In this document: positions 14,699-20,460 of the stretch, in pieces
Position numbering within the stretch: position 1 is the first letter of the stretch
How the letters are laid out: every line of letters starts with the position of its first letter
Assembly (NCBI GenBank): GCA_900766005.1
Contig: CAAFTU010000079.1
Coordinates: forward strand, 1-27,361
Reading direction: 5' to 3'
DNA from: an uncultured Bacteroides sp.
GTDB lineage: Bacteria > Bacteroidota > Bacteroidia > Bacteroidales > Bacteroidaceae
Length of the DNA: 27,361 bases
Program-made: the position numbers and the translations under genes
The notes under the pieces: generated by a model
What the model was told of the DNA's origin: nothing
The model's input: only the letters and a program-made list of their open reading frames with translations
Databases searched by the model: none

Positions 14699-14896
14699 AT
14701 GAAAAAATACAAGGTTAGAGAGGTGATTAAATTGCTCGAAGCTGATGGATGGGTGAAGTTGAAAGGCTCAGGGGGCGATCACCGGCAGTTCAAGCATCCG
14801 ACAAAAAAAGGCAGGGTGACGGTCAGAGGGCATGAGAGTGAGGTTTTGAGTCAATTTTTATTAAACAGTATTTGGAAACAGGCAGGGTGGAAATAA
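14699..14896 (+). CDS. hicA: HicA-family toxin (mRNA interferase)
   Basis: A 65-residue protein with the double-stranded RNA-binding-like fold of HicA: MKKYKVREVIKLLEADGW, then KGSGGDHRQFKHP with catalytic His28, then RVTVRGH and a helical end. HicA toxins cleave mRNA, including ribosome-bound mRNA, and are held by HicB. The frame is open upstream to 14627, but the promoter -7 box lies at 14662-14669, so ATG 14699 is the start. Its length is typical for the family. HicB follows 29 nt downstream on the same transcript. In a phage cargo block the pair probably serves maintenance or abortive defence; that is inference. Confidence 0.88.
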   Translation: MKKYKVREVIKLLEADGWVKLKGSGGDHRQFKHPTKKGRVTVRGHESEVLSQFLLNSIWKQAGWK

Positions 14897-14925
14897 CACC
14901 CTGCTAAAAAGATAAGTATGGGATT

Positions 14926-15339
14926 ATGGCTAAGATTAAAGTAAAAGTAGATTGGTGTGACAAGAATTTCGGTGCGGTCACCGAAGAGGATGTATTGTGC
15001 GGAATGGTTGTCGCTACATCCAAAAGCTATGAGGGGCTAATGGATGAACTGGCTGCTGCGGTTCGTGAGCATATTGAAGGGCTGGTGCAGGATGGTGAGG
15101 TGCTTCCCGATTGGCTGGTTCGAGGTGATTATGAGTTTGATGTTGAATTGGGAATGGCTGCCTTACTTCGTAAGTGCGAGCAGTTCACTTCGTTGGCTGC
15201 CATCTCACGGGCTTCGGGTATCAACCAGCAACAACTTTCACATTATGCAAGCGGTTTGCGTACTCCGCGCCAGGAGCAGCGGAAACGTATTATTGACGGT
15301 ATTCATCGTATCGGTCAAGAGTTCTTATCAGTTGTGTAG
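14926..15339 (+). CDS. hicB: HicB-family antitoxin with DNA-binding domain
   Basis: A 137-residue antitoxin. Residues 1-65 form the partial RNase H-like HicB domain that covers HicA (KVKVDWCDKNFGAVTE, then VATSKSYEGLMDELAAAV). Residues 86-125 are a Cro/C1-type helix-turn-helix (TSLAAISRASGINQQQLSHY, then ASGLRTP), used for autorepression of the pair; the two GATAT-N8-ATATC sites upstream are its likely targets. It starts 29 nt after hicA and a terminator follows. The N-terminal domain seems complete. Confidence 0.87.
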   Translation: MAKIKVKVDWCDKNFGAVTEEDVLCGMVVATSKSYEGLMDELAAAVREHIEGLVQDGEVLPDWLVRGDYEFDVELGMAALLRKCEQFTSLAAISRASGINQQQLSHYASGLRTPRQEQRKRIIDGIHRIGQEFLSVV

Positions 15340-15378
15340 TTATTGTTTGACAGCATGACAGGCAACTTGATTAGTCAG

Positions 15379-15403
15379 GCTCCCACGGGGTGGGAGCTTT
15401 TTT
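15379..15403 (+). terminator. Rho-independent terminator after hicB
   Basis: GCTCCCAC (15379-15386) pairs exactly with GTGGGAGC (15390-15397) across GGG, followed by six T. Confidence 0.92.
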
Positions 15404-15422
15404 ATTGGAATAAAAGTATTCT

Positions 15423-15453
15423 TTTGTATTGTCAGATATTATTATTATATTTG
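15423..15453 (+). promoter_or_regulatory. Promoter of cassette A
   Basis: TTTG at 15423-15426, a 19-nt spacer, then TATATTTG at 15446-15453. The same design with CATATTTG recurs before the next two cassettes and the small-protein operon, followed here by CAGTGC as at 19161. Confidence 0.75.
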
Positions 15454-15499
15454 CAGTGCCCTCAAATTTAGTGACATAAATACTGGTAAAACAGGACAT

Positions 15500-15579
15500 G
15501 AATCCCTTTTCAAGACGTAATCCGTAAAATCGGGTTAAGGTTACACTAATACCTTTGGGCGCGTTTTGATAAGGGATTC
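15500..15579 (+). ncRNA. Three-way-junction 5' leader, copy A
   Basis: GAATCCCTT (15500-15508) pairs with 15571-15579, and after a T-T mismatch TCAAGACG (15510-15517) pairs with CGTTTTGA (15562-15569), giving a stem of 17 pairs. Inside are a hairpin AATCCG-taaaat-CGGGTT (15519-15536), an abutting hairpin AAGGT/ACCTT (15537-15555), and the joining strand TGGGCG (15556-15561). The order of elements is the same as in copies B and C though the stem sequence is different. It ends 15 nt before the start codon at 15595. Confidence 0.72.
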
Positions 15580-15594
15580 GCCATATTTGTCAAG

Positions 15595-16617
15595 ATGGAA
15601 TACTGTGACTTTGAATCTTTGATTGGTGACCTAAAAGAACTAAATACACAACAAAACTACTGGATGGTGCGTACTATGGGAGGAGCCTATTATGGTGAAT
15701 TTGTGAGAGGTAATTATGTTGCTGTTGGCTATAACAATATATCGTTGGGAGATTTACGGCATTTGCCGGAAACGGAAAATGCCGCGAAAGAAACTTTAAA
15801 AGCAATGTTTCATCATCGATATCCTGATATTAGAAATTCGGGGTATCCTGTAGCTCAGCTTTTACGCTTTACTCGTGATATGCAGCCAGGTGATGTTGTT
15901 ATTATTCCATCTTCTGGTGCGGTTCATGTTGCCATGGGGGTTGTTACTGGGGATATGTATGAAGAAGGTACTTTGGTTATTGACGATGAGCACCGATGTG
16001 AATTTAAGAAAAGACGTCCGGTTACTTGGAAATATTATGGACGAAGATCTGTCTTGCCTCCAGCTTTGCAACTGATGTTTAATTCTAGACATATTTTATC
16101 TGATGTAAGCAATTATGCCCCTTATATAGATAGCGTAATTCATGATTGTTACATCAAAGATGATGTTCTGAATTTAGTTCTTAGAATTCGAACTCAAAAG
16201 GAAGTATCATTGGATGATTTCTGTGATTTGAAAGCTGTTTCGTCACTAATCGATGATTTCAGCAATAAATATGGATATGGAATTTCATTAGAAGATTCTT
16301 TGATAATGAAAATCCAAATGGAATCTCCTGGATGGTTGAGATTATCGACCAAAAATATTGGGAAATTATTGCTTTTTGGTTTGTTTGTTACAATGTTGAC
16401 AGGTGGAGGAATAAAATGCAACCAAAAAGATGGATTAGAAATCTACACAAGTGGAATCGGAGGGGCAATTAGCGACTTTCTCGATAGGAAGGCTGATAGA
16501 GAACTAGTAGAAGCTGCTAAACGGGCAATGGACTCCTTGCAAATAAAGACGCCTGAGGATATGCAACCTATTATTGATATTCTAAATGCTAAAAATAAAG
16601 GTCGCCATGATTATTGA
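15595..16617 (+). CDS. PUA/EVE-like domain protein with a membrane segment (cassette A)
   Basis: A 340-residue protein. Residues about 20-160 resemble the PUA-like N-terminal domain found on McrB- and Mrr-type restriction proteins: YWMVRTMGGAYYGEFVRGN, then YVAVGYNNISLGDL, then QPGDVVIIPSSGAVHVAMG and VVTG, then RPVTWKYYGRR. Such domains read modified bases in DNA or RNA. Residues 160-250 are unassigned. A hydrophobic stretch at about 257-271 (KLLLFGLFVTMLTG) could cross the membrane, leaving a helical C-terminal region of about 70 residues. No nuclease or ATPase motif is visible. A sensor fused to a membrane part suggests a defence effector; that is inference. It is AT-rich compared with the head genes and has its own promoter, leader and terminator. 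Confidence 0.65.
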   Translation: MEYCDFESLIGDLKELNTQQNYWMVRTMGGAYYGEFVRGNYVAVGYNNISLGDLRHLPETENAAKETLKAMFHHRYPDIRNSGYPVAQLLRFTRDMQPGDVVIIPSSGAVHVAMGVVTGDMYEEGTLVIDDEHRCEFKKRRPVTWKYYGRRSVLPPALQLMFNSRHILSDVSNYAPYIDSVIHDCYIKDDVLNLVLRIRTQKEVSLDDFCDLKAVSSLIDDFSNKYGYGISLEDSLIMKIQMESPGWLRLSTKNIGKLLLFGLFVTMLTGGGIKCNQKDGLEIYTSGIGGAISDFLDRKADRELVEAAKRAMDSLQIKTPEDMQPIIDILNAKNKGRHDY

Positions 16618-16818
16618 TTATGCTGGTAGATAATAGAAAGGTATAAGTAGAAAAGCAACCAAGACACCGATTATGATAATTCTATAATCGGTGTCTTTTT
16701 TACAATTCCAATTCCATGTCAGAAAACATACAATCCCTTGCAACAGTAACATGGTACTTGTACTGATAACAAGAAATGTGCCAGCAAAAGCTAATATATT
16801 TCTTATACAATCGAACAT
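16618..16818 (-). CDS. Possible small two-helix membrane protein
   Basis: A reverse-strand frame of 66 residues from ATG at 16818, ending right against the stop of cassette A. It has two hydrophobic stretches (NILAFAGTFLVISTSTMLLL and RIIIIGVLVAFLLIPFYYL) with a lysine-containing loop. TAATTTTG on the minus strand (16847-16840) fits a Bacteroides -7 box, about 20 nt before that ATG. Against it, the terminator of cassette A lies inside the frame, and AT-rich DNA easily yields hydrophobic chance ORFs. Call it possible only. Confidence 0.35.
   Translation of the reverse strand: MFDCIRNILAFAGTFLVISTSTMLLLQGIVCFLTWNWNCKKDTDYRIIIIGVLVAFLLIPFYYLPA
16661..16701 (+). terminator. Rho-independent terminator after cassette A
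   Basis: AAGACACCGATTAT (16661-16674) pairs exactly with 16684-16697 across 9 nt, then a T-run. An A-run precedes it only weakly, so it mainly serves the + strand. Confidence 0.82.
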
Positions 16819-16839
16819 GGTTGGTATTGAATTCAATTG

Positions 16840-16847
16840 CAAAATTA
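16840..16847 (-). promoter_or_regulatory. Possible -7 box for the reverse-strand ORF
   Basis: On the minus strand this reads TAATTTTG, a TAnnTTTG match. I see no good -33 box at 19-21 nt. Confidence 0.25.
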
Positions 16848-16956
16848 GTATTTAATCTTAAAGCAGCCTTTGAAAAATGGTTAAATCTTCAATTTTCGGT
16901 CTTGAAAATAGGAATTTCATAAGTGTTTTCTTTTTTTACAAAAATAAGTTTTTTCT

Positions 16957-16987
16957 TTTGTCGTTTCAAATATTATTACCATATTTG
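16957..16987 (+). promoter_or_regulatory. Promoter of cassette B
   Basis: TTTG at 16957-16960, a 19-nt spacer, then CATATTTG at 16980-16987. The block TTTCAAATATTATTACCAT around it recurs with one change at cassette C. Confidence 0.7.
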
Positions 16988-17011
16988 TATTGCCAAATAA
17001 AAACCGATTTG

Positions 17012-17084
17012 CATCTCCTCATATCGTGTAACCCGTAAAATCGGGTTCCGGGTGGTTCCGGTTGGCGCACGATATGAGGAGATG
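17012..17084 (+). ncRNA. Three-way-junction 5' leader, copy B
   Basis: The 17-bp closing stem CATCTCCTCATATCGTG (17012-17028) pairs without mismatch with 17068-17084. Inside are AACCCG-taaaat-CGGGTT (17030-17047), CCGG-gtggtt-CCGG (17048-17061), and the joining strand TTGGCG (17062-17067). The start codon is 12 nt further, after an AT-rich stretch (TTTAATAAA) shared with copy C. Confidence 0.85.
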
Positions 17085-17096
17085 TTTTTTAATAAA

Positions 17097-17468
17097 ATGA
17101 ATAAGATTCAAACAGAGATAGCTGATGCCATTTTACAATATACATACAATAATGGTCGTGGGTCTTATTTAGGCGTAAAAGATTATCTGTATTTCAGAGT
17201 GGGCAAACCTCTGTATAGTTTAAAAGACATCAATATTGTATTAGGAGTTTTGTTGGGATCTAAGCTTTTGAAAGGAGATGCCAAAATGTTCTTTTTGACG
17301 GAAGAAGGAGAAAAGGCGATGCGGTTGGGATTGAATTCTTATGAAAACTTTCTTTCTGAGACAGAGATAAAAAGAGAAAAGAATGATTTCAAGAGAGAAA
17401 TAATCATCGGAATAATAGGTGCGATTGTAGGATCTATTATATCATTTTTGCTATCATGGATGCTATAA
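17097..17468 (+). CDS. Winged-helix protein with C-terminal membrane anchor (cassette B)
   Basis: A 123-residue protein starting at ATG 17097. The frame is open upstream, but that part lies within the folded leader, so this ATG is chosen. Residues 1-78 look like a winged helix: IADAILQYTYNNG, then SLKDINIVLGVLLGSKLL, then the wing MFFLTEEGEKAM. A charged linker (TEIKREKNDFKRE) leads to a single membrane helix at about 101-122 with small-residue spacing (GIIGAIVGS) that favours packing of helices. The result is a tail-anchored DNA-binding-like protein, unusual in phage. It could be a membrane-bound regulator or an effector. The folds are inferred from pattern only. Confidence 0.6.
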   Translation: MNKIQTEIADAILQYTYNNGRGSYLGVKDYLYFRVGKPLYSLKDINIVLGVLLGSKLLKGDAKMFFLTEEGEKAMRLGLNSYENFLSETEIKREKNDFKREIIIGIIGAIVGSIISFLLSWML

Positions 17469-17582
17469 AGCTGATGATAAAGCACATGATGAATAGATAT
17501 TTGTCCCTGCTTTTGTAATTGGCTTTAATATACTGTATTATTGTCATAATCATTTCATTTTTTACAAAGATACGATTTTCCT

Positions 17583-17613
17583 TTTGCAGTTTCAAATATT
17601 ATCACCATATTTG
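17583..17613 (+). promoter_or_regulatory. Promoter of cassette C
   Basis: TTTG at 17583-17586, a 19-nt spacer, CATATTTG at 17606-17613. About 150 bp, from the T-run and ACAAA upstream to the end of the leader, align with the cassette B front end. Confidence 0.7.
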
Positions 17614-17638
17614 AATGCTCAAAATAAACCGATTTTTT

Positions 17639-17710
17639 CTATCCCTCATATCGTGTAATCTGCAAGACAGGTTCCGGGTGGTTCCGGTGAGCGCACGGTA
17701 TGGGGGATAG
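17639..17710 (+). ncRNA. Three-way-junction 5' leader, copy C
   Basis: CTATCCCTCATATCGTG (17639-17655) pairs with 17694-17710 over 17 positions, two being G-T. Inside are AATCTG-caaga-CAGGTT (17657-17673), CCGG-gtggtt-CCGG (17674-17687), and TGAGCG (17688-17693). Stem positions 2-5 differ from copy B on both strands yet still pair, which is compensatory change. The start codon lies 21 nt downstream. Confidence 0.85.
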
Positions 17711-17731
17711 ATTGTTTAATAAAAAAACACT

Positions 17732-18595
17732 ATGGACAACATTGATTTTGTTTCGATTGATTTCGAAACAATGACTCCAGAATTAACTAGTGCTTGTTCG
17801 GTGGGACTAGTCAAGGTGATAAATTCTAAAATAACTCAAAAATTTTATTCTTTGATAAAACCGATACCAGATGGGCGTTGTGAAAGAAATACATTTGTTC
17901 ATGGCCTTACTGATGAAATGGTAATGGATGCGCCAACGTTTAAGGATATATTCCCAATATTGTGTGAATTTATTGGTGATTTACCTTTAGTCTGTCATAA
18001 TAGGGCTACTGATATGAATATTATCACTCGGTGTATGGATTATTATAACTTGACAGGATTGCAGACGAGTAATAATGTTGATACATTGGAATTGTTTGGC
18101 AAAAATTTGAAAGCTTGTTGTGAAGATAATGGTATTATTTTGGATAATCATCATGATGCGTTGGCGGATGCTGAAGCTTGTGCCAAATTGTACCTTTGTT
18201 ATCAAGGATGTATTTGTCATGATTTAGCTCATTATAATTTGAAAGAAATTCTATCGAATGATAAAAGAGACCGTAAATATCAACATGATACGTTGATACC
18301 TTTATCAGAAGAGGATATAGAGAATAAAGATACTATTTTTTACAGGAAAAAAGTAGTAATAACGGGAACTTTTGAAACTTATCCGAATAGGAATGATCTT
18401 GGTGCTATTTTAAAAGAATTTGGTGCTGATTTAGATACTTCCATTTCAGGTAAAACAAATATTGTGATTGTAGGAAAAGGGGCTGGTCCTTCCAAATTAG
18501 ATAAAATACAGAAATTGAATACTCAAGGTAAAAATATACGTTTAATTTATGAATCAGAACTGTGTTCTATAATGAAAGAACTTATTAAAGAATAA
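17732..18595 (+). CDS. DnaQ-type 3'-5' exonuclease fused to a BRCT domain (cassette C)
   Basis: A 287-residue two-domain protein. Residues 1-160 are a DEDDh exonuclease: Asp10 and Glu12 in SIDFET, Asp94 in NRATDMN, and His141 with Asp146 in HHDALAD. Residues 203-281 form a BRCT domain (FYRKKVVITGTFETYPNRND, then LGAILKEFGADLDTSISGKT, then NIVIVGKGAG), of the kind in NAD-dependent ligase. This pairing is known for bacterial epsilon-like proteins and should trim DNA or RNA ends at a site found by the BRCT part. It is only 2 nt from the next gene, so they form an operon under one promoter and leader. All catalytic residues are present, so it should be active. Confidence 0.87.
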   Translation: MDNIDFVSIDFETMTPELTSACSVGLVKVINSKITQKFYSLIKPIPDGRCERNTFVHGLTDEMVMDAPTFKDIFPILCEFIGDLPLVCHNRATDMNIITRCMDYYNLTGLQTSNNVDTLELFGKNLKACCEDNGIILDNHHDALADAEACAKLYLCYQGCICHDLAHYNLKEILSNDKRDRKYQHDTLIPLSEEDIENKDTIFYRKKVVITGTFETYPNRNDLGAILKEFGADLDTSISGKTNIVIVGKGAGPSKLDKIQKLNTQGKNIRLIYESELCSIMKELIKE

Positions 18596-18597
18596 TT

Positions 18598-19122
18598 ATG
18601 GCAATAAAAACAATGATAAACTTAACGTATGAAGCGTTAGAGTTTAAGATATTCATGGACAGTTGGGATATCAATTTTTATGGAAAAGAGATTTTCATTT
18701 CAGCAGGTTTAGCTGGAAAGAAAGATATTTTTATGCAGATGTTGGGTAATGTAGGTGGATACGCTCGTTTGGTAGATTTTGATAAGGACATTACGATTGT
18801 TATTTTATCAGATAATATGATGCAGCGTTTTAAACAGGGTGATAAAGATGCATTCATACAGATGATAGAGGATAAAATTAATGCAAGTAATACTCCTTAT
18901 CGAAAGCTAAAATTTACGACAGAAGAACGAGTACTTGATTATATGGATTCACGTGCAAGAGGACATGTGTTGCAGAATAAAAAAGATCTGAAAGATAAGA
19001 AGAATTCAGCTGATTTGAATGAACGTATTCAGGCGGCTATAGATCGTGATGAATTAATGCTGGATATGGTAAAACGATATAAAGAATCGACTAAAATCCC
19101 ACAACAGCAGGATTTATTTTAA
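18598..19122 (+). CDS. Partner of the exonuclease, possibly a divergent BRCT protein
   Basis: A 174-residue protein 2 nt after the exonuclease gene. Residues about 20-100 (INFYGKEIFISAGLAGKKDI, then MLGNVGGYARLVD, then DITIVILSDNMMQRFKQGDK) follow the strand-helix-GG-strand order of BRCT domains, with the GG at 53-54. This is a pattern match only. The last 60 residues are highly charged and helical (VLQNKKDLKDKKNSADLNER) and end in QQQDLF, which resembles the short clamp-binding peptides QxxLF of DNA polymerases and repair proteins. That would bring the exonuclease to the sliding clamp. Tight spacing suggests a complex. Function is unproven. Confidence 0.6.
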   Translation: MAIKTMINLTYEALEFKIFMDSWDINFYGKEIFISAGLAGKKDIFMQMLGNVGGYARLVDFDKDITIVILSDNMMQRFKQGDKDAFIQMIEDKINASNTPYRKLKFTTEERVLDYMDSRARGHVLQNKKDLKDKKNSADLNERIQAAIDRDELMLDMVKRYKESTKIPQQQDLF

Positions 19123-19128
19123 ATAAAG

Positions 19129-19160
19129 TTTGGCACTCTCAAATATAATCCTCATATTTG
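19129..19160 (+). promoter_or_regulatory. Promoter of the small-protein operon
   Basis: TTTG at 19129-19132, a 20-nt spacer, CATATTTG at 19153-19160, then CAGTGC as in cassette A. Transcription should begin near 19167. Confidence 0.65.
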
Positions 19161-19164
19161 CAGT

Positions 19165-19398
19165 GCTAAACAATTAAACATGTTCGTCATGTACGTAGAG
19201 CGCGGTTAATGCTCATATTTTGATGGGCTTTTTTTATGCCCAATAATTAAGATATTGTAGAAGTCACAACTTTTGTGATAAAGTTACGGCTGTCTTTCCC
19301 AATCATTTGTTTTGCTCTACGGAGTGACACTGTTTGATTGTTTAGCGACACGGGAGATGACAGCCGTTTTTCTGTCTAAAAAGCTAAACAATCAAACA
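19165..19398 (+). repeat. Direct repeat flanking the leader
   Basis: GCTAAACAATTAAACA at 19165-19180 and GCTAAACAATCAAACA at 19383-19398 agree at 15 of 16 bases, 218 bp apart. An inverted copy lies between them at 19331-19346. Confidence 0.85.
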
Positions 19399-19400
19399 GT
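19167..19400 (+). ncRNA. Long folded 5' leader with alternative pairings
   Basis: About 234 untranslated nucleotides between the promoter and ATG 19401. Hairpins: ACATG/CATGT (19178-19192), TGGGC/GCCCA (19224-19242), TCACAA/TTGTGA (19264-19278). A larger domain is closed by ACGGCTGTC (19286-19294) with 19359-19367 and by TCCC/GGGA. One strand, 19329-19346, is the exact reverse complement of 19383-19400, which touches the start codon. It also matches 19165-19180 with one G-T pair. The two pairings exclude each other, and the first also competes with the larger domain. The boundaries are approximate. Confidence 0.6.
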
Positions 19401-19670
19401 ATGAAACAAACAGTTTCAATTCCTGCTACCGACATAAATGTCGTGAGCAAATCGTCAGTCCTAACTATGTGGCTGAACCGTGAGAATCAATTATTTTCTT
19501 CCGTACTTGAAGATTCAGTGTCTAACCGTCAGGTGTGCCTTATGGCTCATGCTTCCTTGGCTTTTTCTGCATTGGTATGTGCAGCATTCGTGTCGGCTGT
19601 CCCTGCATTGCTTTGCTTGGCTTGGTTTGTTGTGTCGTTACATCTTGCTTGGAAAGGAGGTCTGAGATGA
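19401..19670 (+). CDS. Small membrane protein (89 aa)
   Basis: An 89-residue protein with a 44-residue polar N-terminus followed by two adjacent hydrophobic helices (about 45-65 and 66-83: MAHASLAFSALVCAAFV, then VPALLCLAWFVVSLHLAW) and a short basic end. No signal peptidase site is apparent. It begins directly after the 18-bp inverted repeat of the leader, so its translation could be controlled by that fold. It is the first of four small genes with overlapping ends. Candidates are a superinfection-exclusion protein, holin-like protein or anchor; no motif decides. Confidence 0.65.
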   Translation: MKQTVSIPATDINVVSKSSVLTMWLNRENQLFSSVLEDSVSNRQVCLMAHASLAFSALVCAAFVSAVPALLCLAWFVVSLHLAWKGGLR

Positions 19671-20011
19671 AATTCTTTATTGATGAACCCAAAACTTACC
19701 TGTCTGTCAACAATAAAGGCAGGGCTATGAACAAATGGATTTCCACTTTCACTCATGTATTGATTCCTGATGAACTGTCATGTGATGCCTTTATTGAGAG
19801 TGTTCGTGCCAAAGCGTCCATGTTGGATGAAGAGTTTCCAAGAACCAAACCGCTTCGTGTGGATGTTTCCAGAAACAATGATCATATTGAGGTCTATCCC
19901 GATAAGAATCCGTATAATACTGTCTTCATAGTTCATATTTATCCAGTACGCGGCGAGTTCCGTTTCTGTGAAGCTTCAAACCCGAAAATGCTGGAAGGAG
20001 GTTTGCGATGA
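19667..20011 (+). CDS. Hypothetical protein (114 aa) in the small-protein operon
   Basis: Unrecognised soluble 114-residue protein. ATG 19667 lies behind AAAGGAGGTCTGAG and overlaps the previous stop (ATGA), so the longer upstream frame is rejected. The sequence mixes strands and helices: MKFFIDEPKTYLSVNN, then NKWISTFTHVLIPDELSCDA, then VFIVHIYPVRGEFRFCEA. No cofactor or catalytic motif is visible. It has the same strong ribosome-site style as its neighbours, which suggests the block came as one unit. Confidence 0.65.
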   Translation: MKFFIDEPKTYLSVNNKGRAMNKWISTFTHVLIPDELSCDAFIESVRAKASMLDEEFPRTKPLRVDVSRNNDHIEVYPDKNPYNTVFIVHIYPVRGEFRFCEASNPKMLEGGLR

Positions 20012-20190
20012 ATGACGAATTTTCAATAATGAAGACTGTCGAGATAGGTAGTGACGGTAATAAAGAAGTTAAATTCCATTTATTTGCTCAAAATTATGGA
20101 GATATATCCGAAATAAATCATGAACAATTAATTCGATTAGATGCGTTTTTGCATGACTATGTTACAAAGGAGGTGAAGCATGAAAAATAA
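20008..20190 (+). CDS. Small hypothetical protein (60 aa)
   Basis: A 60-residue acidic protein after a strong ribosome site (GAAGGAGGTTTGCG), overlapping the previous stop by 4 nt. A beta-like half (KTVEIGSDGNKEVKFHLFAQ) leads to a helix (NHEQLIRLDAFLHDYVTKEV). The name of the family is unknown to me. Overlap on both sides (the next gene starts 11 nt before its end) supports coexpression. Confidence 0.6.
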   Translation: MNDEFSIMKTVEIGSDGNKEVKFHLFAQNYGDISEINHEQLIRLDAFLHDYVTKEVKHEK

Positions 20191-20434
20191 TTCTGCTCCC
20201 AATCAATCTCGTGTAGAGGAATATGTATTGATTGAATATCTGATGGCGTTTCTTCCGGCTGATCAACCCGATGGTGATGGTGTGTTGTTGAAAAGCACAC
20301 AAGATATTCAAGATGATTTGTCTGATATGGTGGAGTTGTCCTTGAATGATATTGCATCTACGATGCGTGATACGGGCTATCACATCCATGTAGACAGTGA
20401 CAATCGTCCCAAATGGATGATGATGCGTCAATAA
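20180..20434 (+). CDS. Hypothetical protein (84 aa), last gene of the small-protein operon
   Basis: An 84-residue acidic protein with a strong ribosome site (AAAGGAGGTGAAGC) located inside the end of the previous gene. Helical regions (VEEYVLIEYLMAFLPADQ, then DIQDDLSDMVELSLNDIAST) and an end (YHIHVDSDNRPKWMMMRQ) that could form a wing suggest a small winged-helix fold. It is not recognised. A hairpin follows after 27 nt. Confidence 0.6.
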   Translation: MKNNSAPNQSRVEEYVLIEYLMAFLPADQPDGDGVLLKSTQDIQDDLSDMVELSLNDIASTMRDTGYHIHVDSDNRPKWMMMRQ

Positions 20435-20460
20435 GAAACATTTTTTATACATTTTACATA

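Noticed and set aside
17012..17084. tRNA-like cloverleaf
   Set aside because: The closing stem is 17 bp, only two inner arms exist, and there is no anticodon or T-arm consensus or CCA end.
15500..17710. Integron-type attC sites as an explanation of the three leaders
   Set aside because: attC sites keep their end boxes and vary inside; here the ends vary and the inside is kept. They lie at 5' ends of genes after promoters, and no integron integrase is visible.
19167..19400. Retron-type RNA or diversity-generating element
   Set aside because: No reverse transcriptase frame occurs in the window, and no template/variable repeat pair is seen.
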